Positions 8,155-16,514 of a stretch of DNA of 33,848 nt are shown here, piece by piece. The notes beneath the pieces were generated by a model. The model had not been told where the DNA came from, searched no databases, and saw nothing but the letters and a program-made list of their open reading frames with translations. Position numbers and translations under genes: made by a program. Origin of the DNA: Anaerolineaceae bacterium (GTDB lineage Bacteria > Chloroflexota > Anaerolineae > Anaerolineales > Anaerolineaceae); assembly GCA_017417055.1 (NCBI GenBank), contig JAFPZX010000005.1, positions 1 through 33,848 on the forward strand, written 5' to 3'. Positions within the stretch are counted from its first letter, which is position 1, and each line of letters opens with the position of its first letter.

Positions 8155-9054
8155 TCAGTCTTTATGATAGTCCACCTTTTCAGGAATACAGCGTTCCACT
8201 TCTTCCTTCGGTATATTCACAAATATATTCAGCAGGTCCGGATCCAGCTGTTTTCCGGAAACTTCCTGCATAATTCTGATTGCCTCTTCATGAGTTTTGG
8301 CGTCTTTATAGGATCTTCGCATTGTGATTGCAGAATATGTATCCGTGATTGATATCATGCGGGCAGCCAGCGGAATTTGGCTTCCATCGAGCTTATAGTA
8401 TCCTTTTCCATCCATCCTCTCATGATGATAAAGGATCCAGTCTTTGATATTGTCGAAAGAATGCAGCGGCTTGAGGATAGTGACGCCCACCGCCGGATGT
8501 TTTACAATGACTTCCCATTCTTCCGGATCCAGTTTGGCAGGCTTGTTGAGAATAGCCTCGGGGACTCCGAGCTTCCCGACGTCATGCAGCAAAGCGGCAT
8601 ATTCAAGGCTGACCGCATTCAGCTCCTTTTTCAGGTGTTTCGGAAGATACCGGTAAAGAAGCATGGTCAGCTCCTGTACATGACGGCTGTGACCATTCAG
8701 ATACGGGTCTCTGGCATCGATTACGCCGACCAGAACCTCTGCCACGTCAATACTGCGTTCTTTGGCCGTTTCGATCAGCCGGAACATCACAGTTTCCACA
8801 ATCGTGACGAATATACTGCCAAAGAAAAGAATGAAGGCCATCATCAGATCAGGATCAGAGAAAAAGCCGACAAACAGATAACCGATCAGGAAGAAAACCA
8901 AAAGAAGAAGTGCCAGGCTCATCCAGAAATTATCACGCTTGTTGCCTGATGAGAGAACATCCTGGGATGATTTGAGAAATTGGTAATAGCGGTAGATATT
9001 GCGGACCATATTCAATGATCCGAAAAGAATCAAAACAAGAATCGCAATATCCAT
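8155..9054 (-). CDS. Membrane-bound HD-GYP-type phosphohydrolase
   Basis: A 299-residue protein with three hydrophobic segments (about 1-17, 43-65, 70-93) and a cytoplasmic HD-GYP-like domain (about 105-290). Metal-site motifs are visible: H122/H125 in GHSRHV, HD at 157-158 (LLHDVGKLGVPE), H186 (KHPAVG), HHE at 210-212 and D238. The GYP signature reads DGKGYY at 215-220, with Tyr in place of Pro. HD-GYP enzymes typically hydrolyse cyclic di-GMP or related dinucleotides; there is no obvious sensor domain besides the membrane part. It is probably transcribed together with the 155-residue gene downstream. Its own ribosome binding site is weak (AAGG) and a lone TTGACA lies upstream at about 9092-9097. 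Confidence 0.85.
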   Translation of the reverse strand: MDIAILVLILFGSLNMVRNIYRYYQFLKSSQDVLSSGNKRDNFWMSLALLLLVFFLIGYLFVGFFSDPDLMMAFILFFGSIFVTIVETVMFRLIETAKERSIDVAEVLVGVIDARDPYLNGHSRHVQELTMLLYRYLPKHLKKELNAVSLEYAALLHDVGKLGVPEAILNKPAKLDPEEWEVIVKHPAVGVTILKPLHSFDNIKDWILYHHERMDGKGYYKLDGSQIPLAARMISITDTYSAITMRRSYKDAKTHEEAIRIMQEVSGKQLDPDLLNIFVNIPKEEVERCIPEKVDYHKD

Positions 9055-9457
9055 CTGCCTTATCCCTTCAATCTAATCCAATATGTCAATTCTTTTTCCG
9101 GAAAACCGGAAACATAAACAAATCAATTTTATCAGCAACAGAATTGAGTCACAATAATTATTACCATTAGAAATAGAAAATCCGCTGTTGTGTTTATTCT
9201 GCGTCAGAATACCGAGAGTCAACCGACGTTTCAGTCTCTGCTCAAATAATTAGATATACTTCAGAATTCTGAACAAAATCTTTTCTTTCTTATAACCAGA
9301 TTCTAATTTATTTCACAGGCTCCTTTTATCTTGATGTCGTATTACAAAGGACATATACAGGAACCTGATGAAAAACAGTACCTAAGTTGGCAGCGATCGA
9401 ACTGCTGCAAAAAAATTAATTAACTGAATCCTGATTCCGAAAATAAGGAGAATAATC
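9055..9457. other. 403-bp intergenic region
   Basis: AT-rich stretch between the divergent HD-GYP and DUF4342-like genes. It holds a plausible plus-strand promoter (9331-9359) and a short hairpin GCAGC/GCTGC (9390-9394 with 9404-9408) in the resulting leader, followed by A-rich sequence. I see no ORF, tRNA or recognisable riboswitch. Confidence 0.6.
9331..9359 (+). promoter_or_regulatory. Putative promoter of the DUF4342-like gene
   Basis: TTGATG (9331-9336), 17-base spacer, TATACA (9354-9359); four of six consensus bases in each hexamer. It would give a leader of about 90 bases containing a small hairpin. Confidence 0.45.
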
Positions 9458-9673
9458 ATGGAAAAAATTGAACTGGTTGAAAAGCTTGTCAGCACCTTCG
9501 GGGTGAGTTACGCAAAGGCAAAAGAAGCGTTAGAAGCCTGCGGATGGGACGCGGTCGACGCCGCGGTTTATCTTGAAAAGGAAAAACAGGCCGAAGAAAA
9601 ATCCGAGGAAAGTGCTGCGAAGAGCACAAGAAGGGGGCGAAAGGCAGCTTCAATATCCCCGTCGATGAAATGA
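9458..9673 (+). CDS. UBA/TS-N-like N-terminal half of a DUF4342-type protein
   Basis: A 71-residue ORF with a good AAGGAG site. Residues 1-42 form a UBA/TS-N-like three-helix motif (GVSYAKAKEALEACGWD, DAAVYLEK), the typical start of DUF4342 proteins, which normally continue into a membrane region in a single chain. Here the frame closes at 9673 and the missing half lies in the -1 frame directly downstream (9670-10062). Reading the -1 frame from a run of five G at 9633-9637 gives a smooth junction (KGSFNIPVDEMKESG), so one base appears missing. The tail after about residue 58 (RGRKAASISPSMK) is then probably out-of-frame sequence. Regulation by the G run or coupled reinitiation at the ATGA overlap are alternatives. 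Confidence 0.7.
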   Translation: MEKIELVEKLVSTFGVSYAKAKEALEACGWDAVDAAVYLEKEKQAEEKSEESAAKSTRRGRKAASISPSMK

Positions 9674-10062
9674 AAGAATCCGGAAACAGCTGCTTCAAAA
9701 CCTGCTGGGACTTCTTCTCAAAAAACACTGTTGTCGTGAAGAAGAGCACAGGAGAATTATTCCTTGAGATTCCGATCTGGCTGGCTGTGATCCTGCTGTG
9801 CGCTTTCTTCTGGGCGATCTTCTTTGTGGTGGGCATTCTGTTTGTCATGGGATACAGATTCAGCTTCAACGGTCCTCAGCTTGGAAACAATCGGGTGAAA
9901 AACACAATGAACCAGGTAGGGAACGCCGCAAAAGATTTCGCACATAATGTGAAGAATGCTGTCAGCCAGGATGAATGCGGGACTGCCGAAGAACAGCCTG
10001 AAATCGTTGTCGAAAAGCCTGCGGAAGAAGAAAAGAAAGAGGAAAAATCTTCTGAAGAATGA
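9670..10062 (+). CDS. Membrane C-terminal half of a DUF4342-type protein
   Basis: A 130-residue ORF overlapping the previous stop by ATGA. It has a CFKTCWDFFSKN segment, a strand-rich piece ending in LEIPIW, a hydrophobic hairpin at about 36-61, then a YRFSFNG motif and an acidic Glu/Lys-rich tail. This order is the C-terminal part of clostridial DUF4342-like proteins. There is no ribosome binding site ahead of 9670, which supports either a frameshift in a single ancestral gene or translation by reinitiation. The family function is unknown; a small membrane-associated protein is expected. A strong terminator follows. Confidence 0.65.
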   Translation: MKESGNSCFKTCWDFFSKNTVVVKKSTGELFLEIPIWLAVILLCAFFWAIFFVVGILFVMGYRFSFNGPQLGNNRVKNTMNQVGNAAKDFAHNVKNAVSQDECGTAEEQPEIVVEKPAEEEKKEEKSSEE

Positions 10063-10094
10063 TCCTCTGGTTCTGCAGATTGAATGACCTCTTT

Positions 10095-10130
10095 CAGAAA
10101 AAACTGCTCAATTTGGGCAGTTTTTTCTGC
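10095..10130. terminator. Bidirectional terminator
   Basis: A perfect 13-bp stem (10095-10107 with 10117-10129) with a nine-base loop and A/T runs on both sides. It separates the convergent DUF4342-like gene and the 112-residue gene. Confidence 0.85.
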
Positions 10131-10142
10131 TGAAAAAAAGGA

Positions 10143-10481
10143 TTATTCATTTACCAATCGATTGAAAAAGACAGCGCAGCGGCCTGTATCTTCATCGAAC
10201 CATGCGCATTCACAAGAGCAGGCCCAGAATTTCAAGGGGCAGCGCTTCATTTCGTCTGTGATTACCAAAGATCCGGGATACCTGAAATGCCACTTATACA
10301 GTTCCTCCGGCCAGATAGATGTAACGCGGTTATCAATTCTCCTGCTGACAGAGATACGGCCATGTTCGCTGTCATACTCCTCTACCACATATTCCTCTTC
10401 CGCGTTTCCCGCATAGTCACAGCTGAGAACAGTAGCCCCTACCAAATGCGTCATTTGCTCAAATGTCAAATCTTTTCCCAT
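10143..10481 (-). CDS. Hypothetical protein with C-terminal cysteine cluster
   Basis: A 112-residue cytoplasmic-looking protein with a strong GGGAGG site, starting 17 bases after the preceding gene's stop; last gene of the prgI-virB6 operon before a terminator. The N-terminal ~75 residues are mixed alpha/beta (YVVEEYDSEHGRISVSRRID). The C-terminus holds Cys at about 80, 87, 89, 91 and 101, with the spacing CPLKFWACSCEC, compatible with metal binding. I do not recognise the family. Its operon position suggests an accessory role in the secretion machine, without direct evidence. Confidence 0.7.
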   Translation of the reverse strand: MGKDLTFEQMTHLVGATVLSCDYAGNAEEEYVVEEYDSEHGRISVSRRIDNRVTSIWPEELYKWHFRYPGSLVITDEMKRCPLKFWACSCECAWFDEDTGRCAVFFNRLVNE

Positions 10482-10498
10482 TTTTTTCCTCCCTCAAA

Positions 10499-11323
10499 TT
10501 AAAAAACACTTGTCACTTTTGCGTAATAATCGATGACAGAGTCATTGTTCCGAAACAGTACGGCATCAGTGTTAACTATGGTTAAAAATACAAAGGAAGG
10601 ATCCGCGATAAATCCAATGGAATACCCCCTGCCGGTCAGCTGTCTTGTTGTCCGAGTTTCGAAGATTCCGCTTTCATCTGTTTCCAAAGAGGAAAGCAGA
10701 CTGCTGAAATCCAGGTTGCTCTGTTTTGTCTCATAAACGAAACGTGTAAGGTAATTAAGAACAGATCCGTATTTTGCGATGTCTTTCTTTCCATATTCTT
10801 TGGGAAGATACATGAACCAAAAGATTCCGTCAATTGGAATCTGCGTTCCCTGTTCATTCGCCCAGATCAGGATGTCCCGCCGTATTTCCTGGTTATCGCT
10901 GATCACGGAATATTTCAGACATGCGTATTTCTGATACAGATCTTCATCAAGTTTCTCCGGATCCATGATGGCGTTCATAACAATCGTGACGGGTTTCGTG
11001 GTATCAGATGAAGCTGGTTTGAAAGTGTCTCTATCAAAGAAAATCAGAGCCCTGTCGTATGGTTTTTCCGGGTCCATGCTGATCTCAAAATCCACCTTCC
11101 CCAGTTCAGCAGCAAAAGTTAGTGCGGAAAATGCGTCAAACCCGTAAAGGTTTGCATCTGATGCCTTGATCTCGTAAGCATTGACCAGATCCTTGATCCA
11201 GCCATCCTGTGTGAGCGAGAAGCACATATCCGGATCCTCATAGACTTCCGCGACAGAACAGCAGAAAATCAGCAAAAACATAGCAGACAGAAAAAACAGC
11301 ACACAGAAAATATCCCTATTCAT
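10499..11323 (-). CDS. Exported protein of unknown function in T4SS operon
   Basis: A 274-residue protein with an N-terminal hydrophobic segment (residues 5-26, followed by VAEVYEDPD), probably a signal peptide or anchor, and an otherwise soluble extracellular domain rich in Asp and aromatic residues. The ATG at 11323 overlaps the end of the upstream virB6-like gene by eight bases, and its GGAGG site lies inside that gene, so the two are translationally linked. A TTG at 11347 would add eight residues but lacks its own ribosome binding site. No known domain is evident. Extracellular accessory factor of the secretion system is the best guess from context. Confidence 0.75.
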   Translation of the reverse strand: MNRDIFCVLFFLSAMFLLIFCCSVAEVYEDPDMCFSLTQDGWIKDLVNAYEIKASDANLYGFDAFSALTFAAELGKVDFEISMDPEKPYDRALIFFDRDTFKPASSDTTKPVTIVMNAIMDPEKLDEDLYQKYACLKYSVISDNQEIRRDILIWANEQGTQIPIDGIFWFMYLPKEYGKKDIAKYGSVLNYLTRFVYETKQSNLDFSSLLSSLETDESGIFETRTTRQLTGRGYSIGFIADPSFVFLTIVNTDAVLFRNNDSVIDYYAKVTSVF

Positions 11324-13121
11324 TTGCTTTTTTAACCTCCATTTCAAAATTTGTGAGCGTATAATTCTGGAATTTCATATCAAAACCAAGGTTTTGTTTC
11401 TTTTCAAAATCTTCCCTCATGCCCTTTTTGATCTCATCATATGCCCCGCCACGCATGGCAATATCCATCCCGTGTCTGGCGACATCGTTCAGGTTTCTAA
11501 AGGTATCGGCTCCGGTATCTTCATAACCGCCATCGGGAAGGGATCTGTCCGGAAAATAATCCGAATCCACACCTTCCTGTTCCATATTTCTTCGGAAGCC
11601 CCTATAGGAATCGTCCTCTGTCAACCTGTCGGTATCTTTTCGGTCTTTCACTTCCGGCTGCGGCTGTTCGGGCGTGTCGGCATAAAAAATCGTCTGCCCG
11701 GCTCGATCCATGAGGTCGGCTGCCATCATGCCGGCAGCTCCGCCGTGCCGGTCAAAATATTTACGGACAGCTTCCGGCTGTTTCATGCCTTTCCTGACAG
11801 CTGTATTCAGAGGCTCGCCGTATTTCTCCCGGGAGATCTCATCCATAGCTCTGAGCACATCACTGGCAGCGGAACCCGCTTTCGCGACTTCATCAGGCTT
11901 CAATTCGTACTTGTCCATGTTCCGCTCCCGGATTTTTTCCATGTTCTTTTTCCCGGGAGAAGGCTTTTCTTTTTGAGGTTTAGTTTCCTTCTTCTCAGCG
12001 GTTTTCGCCGCGTCTTTTGTCTTGCTTGCAGCATCCGTTGCATTTTCAGCGTCTTTCATTTTCCCCGCAGCTTTCGCGGTTTTGGCCGCAGCTTCCGCGG
12101 CTTCGGAAGTTCCTCCGGATGTAATTGCCAGGGCGATCCTCGCAATTACCTGAGCGGCAATTTTGACCGCTCTTACTGCTTTTTTGATATCTGCAATCAG
12201 GGAATCAAATATCTTCTTGATTACCTCACTGTGCAGTACAACGATCATGCAGGCAATACCGATAGAAATACACAATGTTCTGAAGACTTCTCCCATAGAC
12301 ATACCGCTGACGAATTTTTCATTGTTGAGCATAATCAGCGCGAGAAGTATCCCGTCAATAACAGGTGTCAGAATAAATCCAAGAAACGTCTTTATCCAAC
12401 TGGTCCTGATCCAGTCAAACTCTTCATAAACCGAAAGGACGAAACAGACCGGTGATATTCCGAAGAGAAGAAGAATTCCGATCCTCGTTGAGACGGAAAC
12501 GAGTACGATTGAAATGAACAATACCAGGGTCAGGAACAGACGGAGGAACATCAGTACAACAAGCAGCGCTTCCGATGATCCGTCCAGATGAGTAATCATT
12601 GACGGAAGAAAAATCCGCTCAGCAATATCTGAAAAATTGGTGGTTACAGTTATGCCAGAAAGCGCCAACATTTGCTTGCCCAGTGCTGTGGATATGGCAA
12701 GAACTTTTGTGAAAATCCAGTAGCTTGAGGCAGCAAGCCCGACATTGAGAATGGTTCCAAACGCAAGTTCTCTGGTTCTTACCAGCGTGAGCGAACTTCG
12801 CTCTCCGCTGTATTTGACCGTACTGAAAATAGACAGGAGCAGCATCAGCGGCAGCAGCGCCAGCGCGAATTTTATCGTGGAGCTCCACATGTCCAGGCAC
12901 ATTTTCAGGAACGGCTGGTCCAGATCATACATATATTGGATCGCGGAACCGAAAGCGGAATTGAAGAAATCAGCTATCTCGCCTACCGAATCTTCGAGAA
13001 TCCAGGAACTGGCAAGCCTGATTATGATGTCATAGGCAATATGGAATGGAAACTCGATGTTGAAGATCGGGAAAATTGCCCCGATCCATTTCATCATCGA
13101 CAGCAGACCGGACATATCCAT
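11316..13121 (-). CDS. VirB6/TrbL-like polytopic T4SS protein
   Basis: A 601-residue inner-membrane channel component of the VirB6 kind. Hydrophobic segments lie at about 83-100, 121-141, 184-210, 213-231, 243-266 and 283-297. They are followed by a long cytoplasmic tail: an Ala/Lys-rich helical stretch at 330-395 and a charged region to the end. The start at 13121 is three bases after the PrgI stop. The gene order PrgI - VirB6 with a VirB4 elsewhere is typical of Gram-positive conjugation-type systems. It shares the plan of the second VirB6-like protein at 17306-20209 but lacks the large exported N-domain. Confidence 0.85.
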   Translation of the reverse strand: MDMSGLLSMMKWIGAIFPIFNIEFPFHIAYDIIIRLASSWILEDSVGEIADFFNSAFGSAIQYMYDLDQPFLKMCLDMWSSTIKFALALLPLMLLLSIFSTVKYSGERSSLTLVRTRELAFGTILNVGLAASSYWIFTKVLAISTALGKQMLALSGITVTTNFSDIAERIFLPSMITHLDGSSEALLVVLMFLRLFLTLVLFISIVLVSVSTRIGILLLFGISPVCFVLSVYEEFDWIRTSWIKTFLGFILTPVIDGILLALIMLNNEKFVSGMSMGEVFRTLCISIGIACMIVVLHSEVIKKIFDSLIADIKKAVRAVKIAAQVIARIALAITSGGTSEAAEAAAKTAKAAGKMKDAENATDAASKTKDAAKTAEKKETKPQKEKPSPGKKNMEKIRERNMDKYELKPDEVAKAGSAASDVLRAMDEISREKYGEPLNTAVRKGMKQPEAVRKYFDRHGGAAGMMAADLMDRAGQTIFYADTPEQPQPEVKDRKDTDRLTEDDSYRGFRRNMEQEGVDSDYFPDRSLPDGGYEDTGADTFRNLNDVARHGMDIAMRGGAYDEIKKGMREDFEKKQNLGFDMKFQNYTLTNFEMEVKKANE

Positions 13122-13124
13122 AGA

Positions 13125-13616
13125 TCAGCCCCGGTTCGCGTTGTAACGGAACAGGTCCTCTTCGAGACCGCCTCCCCAGAGATACGTGATCAGGACACCG
13201 AGGAAGGCAAGCGAGCAAAGCTGAAGAACATAAGAAACTGTCAGGTCGATCGGCCGCATATGAAAAAGTGCTTTTGGTTCCTTTTTCGGCTTTTCCGGCT
13301 TTCGTTCGCTGTAGTCATACTTTTCTACGTGATCGATCCCCTTCTGGTGAAACTTGTCCCGACCGTAAAACATCAGGATCTGGGTGATCATCTCCTCAAA
13401 TTTTCTGCCCGTTTTCGGATCCCGTCCAAAGGCAATTCCGACACCGACACCCGCGCAGATGATGGCAAGACCGATTTTCAGCGGCGCGAACATATCTGAA
13501 AGATAAACCAGAACAGCCAGGATAACGCCGGCCGCGGCAATAACAAGTTCGCGTGTGCCGACGCCTATAAAGCTTCTCGGTGCGTCTTCGATTTTTGGTG
13601 GAGTATAACCGGCCAT
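13125..13616 (-). CDS. PrgI/VirB3-like membrane protein
   Basis: A 163-residue protein. Residues 1-22 carry the N-terminal PrgI pattern (YTPPKIEDAPRSFIGVGTREL), two close membrane segments follow at about 25-41 and 46-63, then FGRDPKTGRKFEEMI and a basic linker, and a third hydrophobic segment at about 126-146 that many PrgI proteins lack. In the family it docks VirB4 at the membrane, in the role of VirB3. The start at 13616 matches the family N-terminus; an upstream ATG at 13667 adds 17 non-conserved residues. It is the first gene of the operon with virB6 and two accessory genes. Confidence 0.85.
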   Translation of the reverse strand: MAGYTPPKIEDAPRSFIGVGTRELVIAAAGVILAVLVYLSDMFAPLKIGLAIICAGVGVGIAFGRDPKTGRKFEEMITQILMFYGRDKFHQKGIDHVEKYDYSERKPEKPKKEPKALFHMRPIDLTVSYVLQLCSLAFLGVLITYLWGGGLEEDLFRYNANRG

Positions 13617-13641
13617 ATTTATCCCGCTTTCACAAAATATG

Positions 13642-13663
13642 CGCGGGACAGAAGCACCCCGCG
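13642..13663. other. GC-rich hairpin in the prgI leader
   Basis: CGCGGG (13642-13647) pairs with CCCGCG (13658-13663). It lies between the nitroreductase terminator and the prgI start and may be part of the prgI mRNA leader or a second termination element. No clear T run follows on the minus strand. Confidence 0.35.
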
Positions 13664-13680
13664 TCACCGGTTATTTTACA

Positions 13681-13716
13681 AAAACAGCGTCCGGTTAGAT
13701 TTCCGGGCGCTGTTTT
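13681..13716 (-). terminator. Terminator of nitroreductase gene
   Basis: A 14-bp stem (13681-13694 with 13703-13716) with one G-T pair and an eight-base loop; the minus-strand reading ends in TTTTTG. It isolates the nitroreductase from the downstream prgI operon. Confidence 0.8.
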
Positions 13717-13823
13717 GGCTTTGAGAACATCATCGTTTTCTATACAGGTTCCCAAGTTATTCGAGTAATAACTTATATTAAGTTAAATTGCAAATATTAA
13801 GTTGTAATGCATCATCCGTCATT

Positions 13824-14405
13824 TCAAAGAATAATATCGTTCAATTTCCGCTTAGGAACATAATGCGTATCCTGGTCGTCACGATAATATTTCAGGCTCT
13901 CTCCGGCTTCGACTTCGATCAGGACGATTTCCTCGTCCGGTTTACCGAAAGCAACGATCAGCATCGGAACGATGTTTTCGGGAAGATTCATGGTTTCAGC
14001 GAGCTTCTTCTGGCTGAAATTTCCGATCATGATGCCGCCCAGTTCCTTTTCTGTAGCAGCCAACAGCATTGTCTGGGCAACGATGCCCACATCCCGAAGA
14101 TTGTGAGTCAAATCCGGATCCCAATCGGTATTCTGACAGATCACGATAAACGCAGTCGGGCACTTTCCCGGATGCGGCAGCTTCATATGCGGTAGCGCAC
14201 GCGCCCAGCCTGTCAGCGGCTGGATTTTGTCCAAGTCTGACTGTTCATAAGCCAGCAGATACTTAAACGGCTGACGATTCACACTGGACGGGGCGAAACG
14301 TGCGCAGTCTACCAGTTCCATCAATTCTTCCTTCGAAATCTTACGGGATTCATCATATCCACGATAACTGCGGCTTTTCTTTACCAGTTCTTTGATCATA
14401 TCCAT
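13824..14405 (-). CDS. Nitroreductase family protein
   Basis: A 193-residue nitroreductase-like flavoprotein, distinct from the one at 6248. It has SRSYRGYD near residues 11-18 and APSSVNRQP near 38-46 (FMN-binding region), and GGIMIGNF followed by an LIVAFGKPDEE strand in the second half. It is expected to bind FMN and use NAD(P)H; the substrate is unknown. The start at 14405 follows AAAGG. A promoter fits upstream and a terminator follows, so it is a single-gene unit placed between T4SS blocks. Confidence 0.88.
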   Translation of the reverse strand: MDMIKELVKKSRSYRGYDESRKISKEELMELVDCARFAPSSVNRQPFKYLLAYEQSDLDKIQPLTGWARALPHMKLPHPGKCPTAFIVICQNTDWDPDLTHNLRDVGIVAQTMLLAATEKELGGIMIGNFSQKKLAETMNLPENIVPMLIVAFGKPDEEIVLIEVEAGESLKYYRDDQDTHYVPKRKLNDIIL

Positions 14406-14422
14406 TTACCTTTCCGGTGTTT

Positions 14423-14451
14423 ACAATAAAATTCACTTTTTCTTTATTCAA
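14423..14451 (-). promoter_or_regulatory. Putative promoter of the nitroreductase gene
   Basis: On the minus strand TTGAAT (14446-14451), 17-base spacer, TATTGT (14423-14428). Four of six consensus bases in each hexamer. Confidence 0.45.
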
Positions 14452-14695
14452 TTTACTGCCAATCTAAGCAGCAGGGTGATTCCCCATGTGCAAAGCACGA
14501 TAATAAAATATCCCCTATGCTCCGACCGGATCAACTCCAAAAATTACTATATGTAGGTTAAGAAGATCGGACAGTGTGCAAGTGCTTCTCCTATTACAAT
14601 TCGGAACTTTTGCCGAAATGGACAACCGGACTGTTTCCGGTACGGATTTGCATATCGCATGGATATAATGAAACCACTTGAAATGGTAGTCATGA

Positions 14696-15778
14696 TCAAT
14701 CATTCATCGACTCCAGCACACCATTCGTAAATAAACCAAATTCCAGCAACATCTGGAAAGATCTCACGATTTTGGCGTACGAAACTGGATCTACATTTTT
14801 TATTCCACTCACTTTCTTGATGCCCTTGATCGGAAGCTTAACGGTTCTATAAGCATCTGGGTTCTCAATCTGCATATATTCATTACCCGTCAAGAGGCAT
14901 GCAGCCAAATACATTATTTCACATGCGCACTTTTCTGCAATCTGCCCATTTATCTTACCGTTAAAAAGATGATTTTTAATTGCATCTATTCCCTCAAGAT
15001 ATTTTTTGTATTCATCTTTTTTGATGCTGCCTGTTCCTAAAATACAGATACAGCTTTGAATTGTGTCAAAAAGGCAATCCTTCGGTGTCAGATTGAGATT
15101 TCGATAACCCATCTCTATGTAGGAAACTCTATGATAGACCTGTGATACCATTTCGTAATCATCCATTTCTTGCAATATAGTCCAGCAATCATACATCTGC
15201 TTGATTATCTCGAGTTCCTTGCCTATTCCAAGCGGGATACCTGTTGTATGCGGTGCAAAAGCAGTGAGTTTATCTCCAAGGATACAGTTTTTATCAGGAA
15301 TTCTAACAAGCAGGTTCTCTCCCTCACTCAGCAGAAGGCTGTTGTCTACTTCTTTTTCCACGACTCTGGGATAGGGATTCTCTTCAAAAACAACGTCCAG
15401 CAGTACCCTTATTTCTTCTTCGCTATATGGAGAATCAAAATAGAAACGGAAATGCCTTTTTTCTATGCCCCGCTTCACATCTCTAAAATGCTCCTCTACT
15501 CTTTTGAACGGAAACAGAACACCAGCCCTTTGGATATAATCGTCAATATTCGTTTCTGGTTCAACAATGATATCGATATCAGTACTGAATCTACGAGGCT
15601 CACTTAGAAGCACCATAAGCGATGTTCCGCCCTTGAAAATAAATGTCAAACCAACCTTGGATATGGCTTCCAAAAGTCCAAAAGCAAAAACTGTCCTTTC
15701 AATAATAGAAGGATCAGCCTTTGTTTGTTCTCTTATCCTTTGGATATTATCTTTTGTATAGTTTTCGTTAGTCAACAT
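14696..15778 (-). CDS. abiEii: AbiEii/AbiGii-type nucleotidyltransferase toxin
   Basis: A 360-residue protein of the AbiEii/AbiGii (DUF1814) nucleotidyltransferase group. The polymerase-beta-like signature is intact: FKGGTSL with GGTS at residues 50-53, then RRFSTDIDI with S65, D67 and D69. In characterised AbiE systems this toxin transfers nucleotides to RNA (tRNA in related toxins) and causes reversible growth arrest or phage abortive infection. The ATG directly follows the TAG stop of the antitoxin gene, with GGGAG upstream, so the two are co-translated. Family assignment is strong; the phage range is unknown. Codon use is more AT-rich than in the neighbouring T4SS genes, suggesting acquisition. 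Confidence 0.9.
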   Translation of the reverse strand: MLTNENYTKDNIQRIREQTKADPSIIERTVFAFGLLEAISKVGLTFIFKGGTSLMVLLSEPRRFSTDIDIIVEPETNIDDYIQRAGVLFPFKRVEEHFRDVKRGIEKRHFRFYFDSPYSEEEIRVLLDVVFEENPYPRVVEKEVDNSLLLSEGENLLVRIPDKNCILGDKLTAFAPHTTGIPLGIGKELEIIKQMYDCWTILQEMDDYEMVSQVYHRVSYIEMGYRNLNLTPKDCLFDTIQSCICILGTGSIKKDEYKKYLEGIDAIKNHLFNGKINGQIAEKCACEIMYLAACLLTGNEYMQIENPDAYRTVKLPIKGIKKVSGIKNVDPVSYAKIVRSFQMLLEFGLFTNGVLESMND

Positions 15779-16495
15779 CTATTGTTCTCCCGCAATATAT
15801 TTCCTAATTTCTTCTTCCTTATGTCGCCGTCGGGCATATCGCATCATTCTTGGCTTATCCAATATATACCTATTTATTGCCTGCTCAAAAATATCCGGAA
15901 GTTCTGCCTTGCTAAAAGTTGAAGCAATCAATTTATCTGCGCACATATCTACCAGCATCTTCTCCAACATTATAGAGTGAGGTTCATCGCTTCTCAACGG
16001 AGCCTCTGAGATTAGGTCTGTTATCACGATAGTTCCTATGTCCCAATACAAACTGAATTCTTTTTTGTTTGGCTTATAAAGTACCTTATTATGCCCTTCT
16101 TCCTGAAAATACCTAAACACATAAATAGCGCTTTCTTTTTCAACCTGCAAGAAGACAGTATTCTGTCCGATGAGATGATTTATGAAATGATTCATAAGAG
16201 CCGTTTCAAAAACCGTAAAAGCAACATAAGGATATTTATTACTCAGTGATTTTGTCAGCGACAACGCATTTTCAGAATAGGAAGGCGAGAACGGCTGTGG
16301 CTTTTTCCCATCCGATATAGAATACATACCATGTCCCTTCTTGTCCAATACTCCCTTTTGAAGCAATTTATCAATTGCCCAGTGATATCCACTTAAGCCC
16401 AGCCCCGGTTTTTCCTGGTTCAGCAAGCCAACAAGAGCTTTATGTGAGTACCATTTACCTTGAGTCATTTTATCTAATGCACTCTCATACCACAT
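15779..16495 (-). CDS. AbiEi-like antitoxin / autoregulator (DUF6577-like)
   Basis: A 238-residue protein placed immediately before the AbiEii toxin. Residues ~1-75 look like a winged helix (ALDKMTQGKWYSHKALVGLL ... KGVLDKKGHGMYSI) and the rest matches the layout of AbiEi-like transcriptional antitoxins. In AbiE systems the antitoxin does not bind the toxin but represses the operon by binding inverted repeats at the promoter. Exactly such a repeat lies 19 bases upstream (16515-16558). The start at 16495 has GGGGG eight bases ahead; a GTG at 16504 would overlap that site. Confidence 0.8.
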   Translation of the reverse strand: MWYESALDKMTQGKWYSHKALVGLLNQEKPGLGLSGYHWAIDKLLQKGVLDKKGHGMYSISDGKKPQPFSPSYSENALSLTKSLSNKYPYVAFTVFETALMNHFINHLIGQNTVFLQVEKESAIYVFRYFQEEGHNKVLYKPNKKEFSLYWDIGTIVITDLISEAPLRSDEPHSIMLEKMLVDMCADKLIASTFSKAELPDIFEQAINRYILDKPRMMRYARRRHKEEEIRKYIAGEQ

Positions 16496-16514
16496 CACTC
16501 TCACCCCCTTCCTG

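Noticed and set aside
8144-8159. ACTGAAT/ATTCAGT repeat resembling the AbiE operator arms
   Set aside because: Only seven bases per arm with a two-base gap; inner arms are absent, so a chance match is likely.
8377-8949. 190-codon plus-strand ORF
   Set aside because: Antisense to the HD-GYP domain, whose catalytic motifs are intact on the minus strand.
11394-12455. 353-codon plus-strand ORF
   Set aside because: It lies wholly antisense to the virB6-like gene, has Phe/Arg/Ile-rich composition typical of an antisense shadow, and lacks a ribosome binding site.
14515-14703. 62-codon minus-strand ORF after AbiEii
   Set aside because: Overlaps the toxin gene's 3' end, no ribosome binding site, unlikely composition.
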